From positions 1 through 64,000 of IMG/VR virus record IMGVR_UViG_3300005542_000007: a DNA stretch of 64,000 nt. One strand, given 5' to 3'. The notes under the pieces were generated by a model. The model saw only the letters and a program-made list of their open reading frames with translations. It was not told the origin of the DNA and searched no databases. Shown piece after piece: positions 56,616-64,000 of the stretch; position 1 is the first letter of the stretch; each line of letters opens with the position of its first letter. The stretch is from a virus. The translations under genes were made by a program, and so were the position numbers.

Positions 56616-58262
56616 ATGACATTGATTATTCGTAGCGTTACAAATTTACGTTCAGTAAATATTCCTTTTACTGTTCCAACTCTTTCGGCGGTTCTTCCTC
56701 CTGTAGTTTTAGCCCCGTTTGCTACCCTTGATCTCTTATCTACAATGACTGAGGATGATCTTATTGCACTACAACATTTGTTAAATCAGCTTGTAGCAGC
56801 AGGATCTATTTCGGTTTCCGCCACTATAGATACATCTGAGTTTGAATCTGGTTATACGGGAGGCGGTGGGTCTGTAGGTGCGGGTACTCAATTTCAATTA
56901 GCTTATTATGCTACTACTGGAAGTGCTGTTTCTGGGCTAACGACCCCTACGCCAAATAGTGCATTAGTTTCTGATGCTAATGGGCTACCAGTTGCTTCTT
57001 CTACGACAGCTACAGAATTAGGATTTGTGCATAGCGTAACATCCTCCATTCAAACACAATTGAATACAAAACTCTCGACAGCAGTAACAGCATTACATGC
57101 TGATTCACATACTAACTTAACAGGAGCAGTTCAATTAGTTTCAGGTACTAATGTTACTCTTTCCCAGGTTGGTCAAGCTATTACAATTAATGCCGCTAGT
57201 GGAAGTACACCTCCAGCAGGTTCAAATACAGATATTCAATTTAATAATAGTGGAGCATTTGGTGCAAGTGCTAATTTAACATGGGATGGAACTACATTCT
57301 CCGTTACTGGAATGACTCATGTAACAAATAATTTAACGGTAGATACACAAGTTGTGACAGATGCTGTACATGGACGAACTGGAGCTTTAACTCTCAGTCC
57401 ATTTTCTGATAGTGGGGCAGCAATAAAACTTACTACTGCTTCTGGCACATCTGTAATGGATATTGATACATCTAATTCAGATGTAATTATCCATGTGGTA
57501 ACAAATCCTGGTTTTCCAGTTCTTGTTTTACGTGGAAATAATGGTAATTTGGGTAACGGACAAGCTCTCGCATTCCAAAGCGCCACTACCAAAGAATGGT
57601 GGTTATTAGGCAATAGTACTTCTAATGGAAGTTCTAATGATGGTTTTGCACTTTTTGATAGAGACACAGCCACGAATGCATGGCACGTAAGTGACACACA
57701 TCAATTGTCAATCGATACTGGTGGAGCACATACAAATAAGTTAGATGTTAATGGAAATGCTGCTATTGGTTCTGGTTATGCTGGAATTTCTGGTGCTCCT
57801 ACAAATGGATTAATTGTTCAAGGAAATGTTAGTATTGGATTCCCCACTCCCGATGCAAGCGCGGTTCTTGAGGTTACATCAACAACTCAAGGTTTCCTTC
57901 CCCCAAGAATGACAACAACTCAGCGCAATGCTATTTCTTCTCCTGCTGAGGGGTTAATTGTTTATGATACAACTTTACATCAAACGTGGCAGTGGCAGAA
58001 TGGTGCATGGGCTGAAGTAGGTGGCGGTTCGACGCCTACAGTATCTGATTCTACTGCTACGGTTGGTGGTGCGGCTACTGAGTCTGTCGCTGTTGCAGGA
58101 TTGTTAACCACATCTACAATTTGGGCAGTGACTCAACGAACAGCAGGTGGAGCAGCCCTTCCACTCCTAGCTTGGACTAATACTACCAATGGACATCTAA
58201 ATATTATTTATTCTGCTGATATGGGTTCGGGTGCAGTAGTAAGAGTATTGTTCATACCGTAA
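56616..58262 (+). CDS. Fibre-like structural protein
   Basis: 548 aa. An N-terminal attachment domain shared with the gene at 55528 is followed by Ser/Thr/Gly-rich fibre strands (repeated T-x-x-A-L-V-S-D-A-N-G type steps) and, at about 440-490, the S-T-T-Q-G-F-L-P-P-R-M-T-T-T-Q-R motif with G-L-I-V-Y-D-T and W-Q-W-Q-N-G-A-W, common in phage and bacterial surface fibres. The C-terminal 70 residues are a compact beta domain, possibly the receptor tip. No chaperone gene is evident. Confidence 0.75.
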   Translation: MTLIIRSVTNLRSVNIPFTVPTLSAVLPPVVLAPFATLDLLSTMTEDDLIALQHLLNQLVAAGSISVSATIDTSEFESGYTGGGGSVGAGTQFQLAYYATTGSAVSGLTTPTPNSALVSDANGLPVASSTTATELGFVHSVTSSIQTQLNTKLSTAVTALHADSHTNLTGAVQLVSGTNVTLSQVGQAITINAASGSTPPAGSNTDIQFNNSGAFGASANLTWDGTTFSVTGMTHVTNNLTVDTQVVTDAVHGRTGALTLSPFSDSGAAIKLTTASGTSVMDIDTSNSDVIIHVVTNPGFPVLVLRGNNGNLGNGQALAFQSATTKEWWLLGNSTSNGSSNDGFALFDRDTATNAWHVSDTHQLSIDTGGAHTNKLDVNGNAAIGSGYAGISGAPTNGLIVQGNVSIGFPTPDASAVLEVTSTTQGFLPPRMTTTQRNAISSPAEGLIVYDTTLHQTWQWQNGAWAEVGGGSTPTVSDSTATVGGAATESVAVAGLLTTSTIWAVTQRTAGGAALPLLAWTNTTNGHLNIIYSADMGSGAVVRVLFIP

Positions 58263-58294
58263 TAGATTTTAAATAGATAAGAAAAGGATAGAAA

Positions 58295-58573
58295 ATGATA
58301 CGTAAAATAGCCATCTTTTTAACCAATTTATTGGATATTATTGATTTTCCTGGGTATACATTTTTAAACCTTTGGAGCTTAAGTTTATTGGTAGTGTGTT
58401 TGTGGGTATGCATTGAGACCAAAACCATACCAAATGCAGTAGCAGCCATATTTTCAAGTATTGTGTTGGCGTATAGTGCATCCAGTATTGGTAATAAGTA
58501 CATGTCTAAGAATGGCAACGACTCGATTAAGGAGAAGAAAAGCAATGATAACAATTCTGGCAATCCTAGCTAA
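58295..58573 (+). CDS. Holin-like membrane protein
   Basis: 92 aa with two or three membrane segments (about 8-25, 27-46, 50-68) and a short charged, Lys/Asn/Ser-rich tail, typical of class I/II holins. It lies directly before a spanin-like gene, with which it overlaps by 29 bases. No lysin is recognised in the window. Confidence 0.55.
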   Translation: MIRKIAIFLTNLLDIIDFPGYTFLNLWSLSLLVVCLWVCIETKTIPNAVAAIFSSIVLAYSASSIGNKYMSKNGNDSIKEKKSNDNNSGNPS

Positions 58574-59132
58574 AATTAAAAATTTTGTTGTTAAATATTG
58601 GAGACAGCTTTTACTGGTCAGCTTAGGGGCTTTTTTGATGCTTAAAGCTCAGGGATGTGCGAAGAAGCTATTTCCGCCTAAAACGCCAGTTTCAGGCCCT
58701 TCTAGCCCCACTGTACCAGTACTTCCCAAAGATGATAGGGAAATAATTAAAGTAGATACCCAGCATAATCAAACAACCGTTACAACTGAAAAGGGTACTA
58801 CGACGGTGACGGGCACACGAGATGTAACCGTAGAAGTTAAGAAAAATGGCCAAGTTGTTGTAAAAGAAAAAACAATTGGCTTTGAATGTCGTCCAGGTCT
58901 TGGTGCCCATATTGGCCCAGATGGTGGAAGATTGGACCTTACCGTGGATTGGGGCTATTGGAAGCGGGTAGATGGTTTGGTTGGTATTGGAACCGATTTT
59001 AAAAATGTACAAAATACGGATATTTTTATTGGTGCTGCGTACCAATTTTCTAATAAGTTGCCAAACACTTCTATTTTTGGTGGTATAAATCAGCACAAGA
59101 ACCCACTTATTGGTCTTCGTGTGAGGTTCTAA
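58545..59132 (+). CDS. Membrane-anchored protein, possibly spanin-like
   Basis: 195 aa from the ATG at 58545, preceded by AAGGAGAAGAAAAGC. One membrane segment at about residues 20-38, a Pro-rich linker, then a strand-rich periplasmic domain with T-V-T-T-E-K-G-T-T-T-V-T-G-T. The final 75 residues (D-W-G-Y-W-K-R-V-D, G-A-A-Y-Q-F) look like a beta-barrel-type repeat. It could be a lysis accessory; I do not recognise a family. Confidence 0.5.
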   Translation: MITILAILAKIKNFVVKYWRQLLLVSLGAFLMLKAQGCAKKLFPPKTPVSGPSSPTVPVLPKDDREIIKVDTQHNQTTVTTEKGTTTVTGTRDVTVEVKKNGQVVVKEKTIGFECRPGLGAHIGPDGGRLDLTVDWGYWKRVDGLVGIGTDFKNVQNTDIFIGAAYQFSNKLPNTSIFGGINQHKNPLIGLRVRF

Positions 59133-59134
59133 TC

Positions 59135-59257
59135 ATGGAATGCCCCGCTTGCGGCTCAAAACTTGTTTCTTTATTAAATTGTGGCTGTCCAGATCCAAAC
59201 TGTAAAAATTTGCTCGAATGTACAGAATGTCAAAGTGTGTTCAACATAGGTAAATAA
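59135..59257 (+). CDS. 40-aa zinc-ribbon peptide
   Basis: ATG at 59135, TAA at 59255-59257. C-P-A-C-G, then C-G-C-x3-C and C-x2-C: seven cysteines in 40 residues, enough for one or two zinc ions. Confidence 0.5.
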   Translation: MECPACGSKLVSLLNCGCPDPNCKNLLECTECQSVFNIGK

Positions 59258-59258
59258 A

Positions 59259-59723
59259 ATGGACCTTAATTCAATTCTTCAGTTCATTTTATCGCTTATT
59301 GGTCAAGCCAAGGTTGCCAATACATCGACAAATCAAACTCCAAGCGTAAATACAATTTCAATTCTTCGTGGTCCACTTGAGCCATCAGCGGGAATTTTTG
59401 GAGATGGAAGTTTAACGTGGGATTCTTTCAAATTTGTATCGCTAGAAAACGAAAAGCTTTTTATCCCCGCAGGTACATATAAGTTAGAATGGCATGAAAG
59501 TCCTCATTTGGGAAACGCAACAGTCCCCTTGTTGATCGGGGTTCCAGGAAGGACAGAAATTTTATTGCATTGGGGTAATTTCGAAGCTTGTAGCGACGGT
59601 TGTATTTTGTGTGGAACTGTTAGAGATGGAAATGATATTGATACAACCCAAACTGCTTGTAAAGAACTTTTTGCGAAGATTAACGCTGTTGGAATTGAGA
59701 ATTGTCAGATAACAATCTCATAA
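59259..59723 (+). CDS. DUF5675 family protein
   Basis: 154 aa. After a hydrophobic N-terminal helix, the sequence follows DUF5675: G-x-F-G-D-G, I-P-A-G-T-Y-K-L, V-P-G-R-T-E-I-L-L-H-W-G-N and S-D-G-C-I-L-C-G-T. These are frequent phage virion-associated domains near tail and lysis genes, proposed to be peptidoglycan-related by fold, but not shown to be enzymes. The N-terminal helix could export or anchor it. Confidence 0.8.
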   Translation: MDLNSILQFILSLIGQAKVANTSTNQTPSVNTISILRGPLEPSAGIFGDGSLTWDSFKFVSLENEKLFIPAGTYKLEWHESPHLGNATVPLLIGVPGRTEILLHWGNFEACSDGCILCGTVRDGNDIDTTQTACKELFAKINAVGIENCQITIS

Positions 59724-59744
59724 GATAAGACCCGAAGGAATATC

Positions 59745-59972
59745 ATGTACAAAGAACAGAACGAATGTAAACATGAAAAGTTAACATTTGGGAGCGGAGA
59801 TTTTTATATATTTTGTGTGGATTGTACAAGATCCTGGGTTCATAGGAATACGGCTGATGATACGACTTCCTACGAGCACAGTCCTTTAATTTTCAACAAT
59901 GAATATCGTGTCAAATTCCCAGATAATCTCACTTTCATAGAAACGAAAGCTCAAGAAAAGGGATTGGTATGA
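59745..59972 (+). CDS. Cys/His protein with DNL tail, outside the main cluster
   Basis: 75 aa. C8-x-H10 and, further on, C-x2-C form a zinc site; the end reads P-D-N-L-T-F-I-E-T-K-A-Q-E-K-G-L-V, the shared tail. It lies 38 kb from the other tailed genes, inside the virion region, and again overlaps the next ATG. This shows that the tail is not limited to one tandem array. Confidence 0.65.
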   Translation: MYKEQNECKHEKLTFGSGDFYIFCVDCTRSWVHRNTADDTTSYEHSPLIFNNEYRVKFPDNLTFIETKAQEKGLV

Positions 59973-60553
59973 GTGAAGAAAAGAAACGCTATCGCGTTAA
60001 AGTGAAGAATTCCAAAGACAATTTAACTTATGTTCCCTTCCCCGATTTGGTTGTGAAATATACAAATGGATGGGCAGAACCTCTTAAAATAAAAGAGGGA
60101 GACGAAATTCCTTTAGAAGCCTGTGATAAAGAAGATGTAAGAAAGTCGTGGTTAGCGGGTTCGTTAAAGCGTTATACTGATAGTGGTTGGATTGAAGAAT
60201 TTATTGTAAGGCCGGAACCAAAACCACTTACAGAAAAAGAATTAAAATTTTTAGAAGCAATCAAACCTATTCAGGGAACCGGAAGTATACAATCTTCGGA
60301 TATTCCCACCCCTCCTACAGTTTCTAATAAAGCGGAGGAAAAACAAGAAGTAAAACCAAATTTGCCAGAAGCACAAAGTACGTTGTCCAATTTCAGCCTC
60401 GTAAAAACTTTTGACGATTTTAGTAAACTTTCTTATTTTTTGAAGTTGCGCTTTATTAAGGAATCCAACAATAAAGAATTACTTAAAGAAATTTTAAGTA
60501 AAACTGATAGCCACCAATTTAAAAATAACATCCAAGTAAGACTTTCACACTAA
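59969..60553 (+). CDS. Hypothetical virion-region protein
   Basis: 194 aa, ATGA overlap. N-terminal strand-rich domain (about 1-85), Pro/Glu linker, C-terminal helical domain of about 50 residues (F-D-D-F-S-K-L-S-Y-F-L). No family recognised. Confidence 0.5.
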   Translation: MSEEKKRYRVKVKNSKDNLTYVPFPDLVVKYTNGWAEPLKIKEGDEIPLEACDKEDVRKSWLAGSLKRYTDSGWIEEFIVRPEPKPLTEKELKFLEAIKPIQGTGSIQSSDIPTPPTVSNKAEEKQEVKPNLPEAQSTLSNFSLVKTFDDFSKLSYFLKLRFIKESNNKELLKEILSKTDSHQFKNNIQVRLSH

Positions 60554-60563
60554 GAGGAAACCT

Positions 60564-61346
60564 ATGGGTTCAGTAATCCCCCCAGAATTTGGAGTTCCCC
60601 TTACAGCCGATGAATTGATGTCTACGATTCCCACGTCGGTTTTGTACGGCGTGACCCCTTCAAACGAATTTATTCCAATTCAAATTACCAGTACTGGTGA
60701 GCTTGTTGTTGAAGCTACCTTTTCTGGTTCTATTACCATAGGTGAAGTGGGTGTCGATGACAAATCTTCTTTTACATACGGCACATCGTTAGAGCAGCCA
60801 GTTGGAGGTGTGTATCAAGATACGTCACCAACATTAACTGCGGGGCAAACCGGAGCCGCAAGACTTACACAGTATAGAGCCTTTCATGTAAATTTAAGAG
60901 ATTCAAATGGTGTAGAAATAACTCCTGCTACTCAAGTAACGTCATTAGCTATTCTCTCAGATTTAAATAAGTTTCAGTTTAGTAGTGGAGCTTTGATTGT
61001 AACCACGACAGGCGCAGCAGGAACTCCTGTAAATGTTTTCGCAGAAAATACCACAGTTCCTTCATCCATTTTAACGGCTATTTTAAGTTACACAGTTCCT
61101 GCCGGAAAAACCTTAAGTATTACAGGGGTTTATGGTTGGGGACAAGCAGATGGAGAATTTGTAATCAAAGTAGACAGTGTTGTAGTTGGCGGTGGTTGGT
61201 CTTCTCCATCATTTCGTACTTTACATTTGGATTATATAGCTGCGCCAATACCTGCAACATCAGGACAAGTTGTAACAGTGAATGTTACACAATATCAAAC
61301 ATCAACACAAGATTTTAAAGCAAACTTATTGGGTACATTGAATTAA
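60564..61346 (+). CDS. Virion beta-sandwich protein
   Basis: 260 aa. After a short start, the middle holds V-G-G-V-Y-Q-D-T, G-Q-T-G-A-A-R-L-T-Q-Y-R-A-F-H-V-N-L-R, a pattern common in phage virion proteins linked to baseplates. The C-terminal 100 residues form a jelly-roll-like domain (Y-T-V-P-A-G-K-T-L) that resembles the ends of the next two long genes. Probably a fibre or appendage component. Confidence 0.6.
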   Translation: MGSVIPPEFGVPLTADELMSTIPTSVLYGVTPSNEFIPIQITSTGELVVEATFSGSITIGEVGVDDKSSFTYGTSLEQPVGGVYQDTSPTLTAGQTGAARLTQYRAFHVNLRDSNGVEITPATQVTSLAILSDLNKFQFSSGALIVTTTGAAGTPVNVFAENTTVPSSILTAILSYTVPAGKTLSITGVYGWGQADGEFVIKVDSVVVGGGWSSPSFRTLHLDYIAAPIPATSGQVVTVNVTQYQTSTQDFKANLLGTLN

Positions 61347-61364
61347 AGATAAGAGGAGAAGAAG

Positions 61365-61562
61365 ATGGCAGACATAATGCCGAATTTAGAATTGAACAAG
61401 AAACGTTTAAGTGTTCATGTAACAGAGATGAAACTTCAACTAGAACGTCTCGATTTGCGTAAATTAGAAATTGCAGAAGAACTTAGAAAGATTGACGAAA
61501 ACATTAAAGCAACCAATTTGGATATTCAGAATACTCAAGATTCTATAGCGAAGATGAAGTAA
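61365..61562 (+). CDS. Coiled-coil protein
   Basis: 65 aa, AGAGGAG site. Continuous heptad-like helix (L-E-R-L-D-L-R-K-L-E-I-A-E-E-L). Possibly a trimeric spacer or chaperone. No motif. Confidence 0.5.
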   Translation: MADIMPNLELNKKRLSVHVTEMKLQLERLDLRKLEIAEELRKIDENIKATNLDIQNTQDSIAKMK

Positions 61563-61575
61563 TAGGAGAATTACA

Positions 61576-62376
61576 ATGGCAGATTTTGATGCACAACAAC
61601 CAGTAAGAACTACCGCAACAGAGTTTACAACAGAAATAGCTAATGCTGCTGGAACAACTATTAATCCAGCCGAGGATTATGCTCAAGGTTCTACCACTTC
61701 TGGACAGAATGGTGTTTTAGATCAGACTGCTACTACAACAGCCGCACCAACCTATACAACAGGCACAACCAATCCACTTTCTACAACAACGTCTGGAGAT
61801 TTGAGAACTGTTTCTAAACTTGAGGATGGATCTGGAAATTCCATATCTTCCACCAGCAGTTCATTAAATGTCAATGTTACCAATTTTCCTACAGATGCTG
61901 ATGCATATGCACAAGGATCTACAACTTCCGGTCAAGTAGGTAATTTGCCTCTAGGTGCCGCAACTACCTCCGCACCTACATATGTTACTGGAACTTCTAA
62001 TCCCCTATCTCTTGATACAAATGGAAATCTTCGCGTAGCTGTTGAAAATACCTCACCGACGCCAACTCCAGTTCTTACTTATTTTACAGATTCTGCTGTG
62101 GCAAGCGGCGCTACGACAACGCATTCTGTTGCAGGTCCGGTTACGTTGGATAAGATTGATTTTACAGCATCAGGTGAGATGAAAGGTACCGTTGCTATTG
62201 GTGTTACAAGCAGTGAAGTGACATATTGGAATGGTTTTAATAGCGCGTCTCATCAAGATTTTAGTTTTGTTTTGAATTTTCCTTATGTTATTCCTACAGG
62301 ATCGTCTGTGAAAGTTACTCTTAAAAATAGAGACACACAAGCACAAGATCTTTACGTTACTTTCTTTACCCATTAA
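61576..62376 (+). CDS. Virion protein with QGSTTSGQ repeats
   Basis: 266 aa. Two copies of a repeat of about 75 residues starting A-Q-G-S-T-T-S-G-Q, with T-x-A-P-T-Y-x-T-G-T-x-N-P-L-S and G-D/N-L-R. A C-terminal jelly-roll-like domain (Y-F-T-D-S-A-V-A-S-G-A) ends the protein. Same family as the following gene; they probably form parts of one appendage. Confidence 0.65.
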   Translation: MADFDAQQPVRTTATEFTTEIANAAGTTINPAEDYAQGSTTSGQNGVLDQTATTTAAPTYTTGTTNPLSTTTSGDLRTVSKLEDGSGNSISSTSSSLNVNVTNFPTDADAYAQGSTTSGQVGNLPLGAATTSAPTYVTGTSNPLSLDTNGNLRVAVENTSPTPTPVLTYFTDSAVASGATTTHSVAGPVTLDKIDFTASGEMKGTVAIGVTSSEVTYWNGFNSASHQDFSFVLNFPYVIPTGSSVKVTLKNRDTQAQDLYVTFFTH

Positions 62377-63039
62377 TTAATTTAAGATAAGTTTTAAGCA
62401 AAGGATAAGAAATGGCTGATTTACCTATTACGAGCGATGCGGGTGCAACGCCCATTGTCGTTAATGATCCGACTACGACAGCGAATGTTGCTAATGTAAA
62501 AGCAGCTTCCACTGCCGCTGTTGTAGGCGATAATTCGTTAGTAGTAGCTCTTTCTCCAAATTCTCCGGTACCTACTGGAACTAACAATATAGGAGTTACG
62601 GGAGTTGCACAAGGGTCAACAACTTCTGGAGAGCATGGGGATTTGATTCAGGGCGCTGTTACGACAGCAGCACCTTCATATTCCACAGGACAAACCAGCC
62701 CGCTGTCTTTGACCATTGTTGGTAATCTACGAGTAGATGGAAGTTCAGTTACTCAACCAGTATCTGGAACTGTTACAGCTAATCAAGGAACTGCTAATAC
62801 AGCGGCCAATAAGTGGCCAATCGAGATTGTGGATTCGGGTGGCGTTAATATAGCTACGGTCAATGCAACGAATGAGTTGCTTGTTACTGATACTGATTTA
62901 ACGTTGACTCAAGGGTCTACTACGTCTGGTCAATTGGGTCCATTAATACAAGGGGCAGTTACAACATCGGCTCCTACGTATGTAACGGCCCAAACTAATC
63001 CCTTATCTTTAACTACATCGGGAGATTTGAGAGTTGTTT
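61681..63039 (+). repeat. Four QGSTTSGQ protein-repeat units across two genes
   Basis: Units start near 61681, 61909, 62607 and 62907. Each codes for a QGSTTSG turn, a conserved A-P-x-Y segment and N-P-L-S/S-P-L-S, then G-x-L-R. The two genes have two units each, so a duplication of a two-unit ancestor is likely. Confidence 0.7.
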
Positions 63040-63611
63040 CTAAAACCGAAGATGGTTCAGGAACCGCTATTACATCAACGGCACTAGATGCAAAGCAGGG
63101 AATAGATGTAAATTTAATTGCTTCTCCGAGCCAGTCTGCCGCGTCTTCCGGCCAGATTTATGTAACATCATTTGAATTTAATCTTCCAACAAATGGAACA
63201 GAATCTCCGGCAGTATATATTAAAAATCCAAGTGGGTCTGGAAAAACATTAATTTTAAAAATAATATCTGCTTCATGTGAAGATGCGACAAATGGAGCAG
63301 CAGTAATTCGTATATATGGAAATCCAACCACCTCCGCAAATGGAACATCGCAAACAATTTCATCAACAAGTATTGGTGGTGGAGCGGGTGCCTCAGCAAT
63401 GACAGCTTTTTCAGGACCTACAGCCTCCGCCAATGGTACAGTATTATTTGCAGTAAATACAGGATCTGGAAATGTAATTGAACCTGGGCATATGCCAATA
63501 GATTTCGATGGCTTAATTAGGGTAGCAGCAAATAACACTTTGTTAATTACTGGAGAACCACAAACTAATAACATGAACTATTCCTTTACAGTTATGTGGC
63601 AAGAGGTATAA
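62412..63611 (+). CDS. Virion protein with QGSTTSGQ repeats (longer paralogue)
   Basis: 399 aa. A short N-terminal domain, two QGSTTSG repeat units, and a C-terminal beta domain of about 150 residues (Y-V-T-S-F-E-F-N-L-P-T) rich in Gly/Ser. The spacer between repeats differs from the paralogue upstream. Likely virion surface or baseplate. Confidence 0.65.
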   Translation: MADLPITSDAGATPIVVNDPTTTANVANVKAASTAAVVGDNSLVVALSPNSPVPTGTNNIGVTGVAQGSTTSGEHGDLIQGAVTTAAPSYSTGQTSPLSLTIVGNLRVDGSSVTQPVSGTVTANQGTANTAANKWPIEIVDSGGVNIATVNATNELLVTDTDLTLTQGSTTSGQLGPLIQGAVTTSAPTYVTAQTNPLSLTTSGDLRVVSKTEDGSGTAITSTALDAKQGIDVNLIASPSQSAASSGQIYVTSFEFNLPTNGTESPAVYIKNPSGSGKTLILKIISASCEDATNGAAVIRIYGNPTTSANGTSQTISSTSIGGGAGASAMTAFSGPTASANGTVLFAVNTGSGNVIEPGHMPIDFDGLIRVAANNTLLITGEPQTNNMNYSFTVMWQEV

Positions 63612-63612
63612 T

Positions 63613-64000
63613 GTGGCGCAGAATTCATCTGGAATAATTACGGCATTAAATGGAACAATCGTTGTTCCAATAATTGGGGAAGCTTCCATAGTCTTTAATG
63701 TTACTGGAACATGGCAAGCAACATTAGGAGTTAAAGCTACTGTTGACGGCATAAATTGGTTTTCTATTCCAGGATTTATACTAGCTACACAATCCATTGC
63801 TTCGTCATTTTCTTCTAACCAAGCAGTAGCTATTAGTTGTTCTGGATTTTTGCAAGTACAATTGATTGCAACGTCTTTTACTTCTGGTACTATCAACGTA
63901 GCATGGGCAAGCAGTGGCGCAGGAACAAATGTTGTAAGTGTAACGGAAACTCTAAATATAGATGGTTCCCCAACAACCCAAATAGTTGATAATGATGGAA
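63613..64000 (+). CDS. Partial virion protein, runs off the window
   Basis: GTG at 63613, two bases past the previous stop; 129 codons are open to the window end. Strand-rich and Ser/Thr/Ala/Val-rich (I-V-V-P-I-I-G-E-A-S-I-V-F-N-V-T-G-T-W), the pattern of a fibre or baseplate beta domain. The 3' end is outside the window. Confidence 0.55.
   Translation, partial: MAQNSSGIITALNGTIVVPIIGEASIVFNVTGTWQATLGVKATVDGINWFSIPGFILATQSIASSFSSNQAVAISCSGFLQVQLIATSFTSGTINVAWASSGAGTNVVSVTETLNIDGSPTTQIVDNDG

Noticed and set aside
1-64000. CRISPR array or integrase/attachment sites
   Set aside because: No regularly spaced direct repeats with unique spacers, and no integrase, excisionase or repressor-like genes were seen.

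Overview
The window is one long, almost gap-free, entirely plus-strand stretch of an AT-rich tailed-phage genome (Caudoviricetes). Terminase large subunit, portal, head protease/scaffold, major capsid protein and fibre genes are all recognisable. Bacterial-type signal peptides, one lipobox and consensus TTGACA-17-TATAAT promoters point to a bacterial host, probably Gram-negative, but nothing fixes the species. The size of the accessory region and of the virion proteins suggests a large phage genome; the window ends inside a gene.

Layout. 1-430: a gene-free, hairpin-dense stretch that looks like part of a large structured RNA. 0.45-22 kb: about sixty small genes joined by ATGA/GTGA overlaps. 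Among them are RNA repair enzymes (Rnl1-type RNA ligase, HD-Pnk end-healing enzyme, a cyclic-phosphate receiver-like protein), a helicase-loader ATPase, peptide deformylase, a nucleoside deoxyribosyltransferase-like protein, a site-2 protease, a ClpP-like protease, HNH endonucleases, and a large family of mini zinc-finger proteins. About twenty proteins of this region end in the same short tail, consensus DNLxYIExLAKxxGL[IV], whatever their N-terminal part is. 22-44.5 kb: five very large multidomain proteins (up to 1611 aa), interrupted by deoC, a trypsin-like lipoprotein and another HNH gene. 44.5-54.8 kb: terminase, portal, MuF stub, protease-scaffold (with a nested in-frame start), decoration-like protein and major capsid protein. 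54.83-55.53 kb: a 700-base gene-free stretch with hairpins and an initiator-like tRNA-Met(CAU). 55.5-64 kb: an ice-binding-domain protein, a fibre, a holin/spanin-like pair, a DUF5675 protein and repeat-containing virion proteins.

How it may work together. The giant proteins, portal, protease-scaffold and capsid protein all carry a recurrent [LIVM]-x-K-x-A motif, often exactly between domains. I infer that this is the maturation-protease site, and that the giants are capsid-packaged polyproteins cut into a set of effectors (nucleotidyltransferase, HAD phosphatase, 2H phosphoesterase, tyrosine phosphatase, zinc modules). The C-terminal tail family and the polyprotein system are the two observations I consider most likely to be undescribed. 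Both are read from sequence; neither has been tested.
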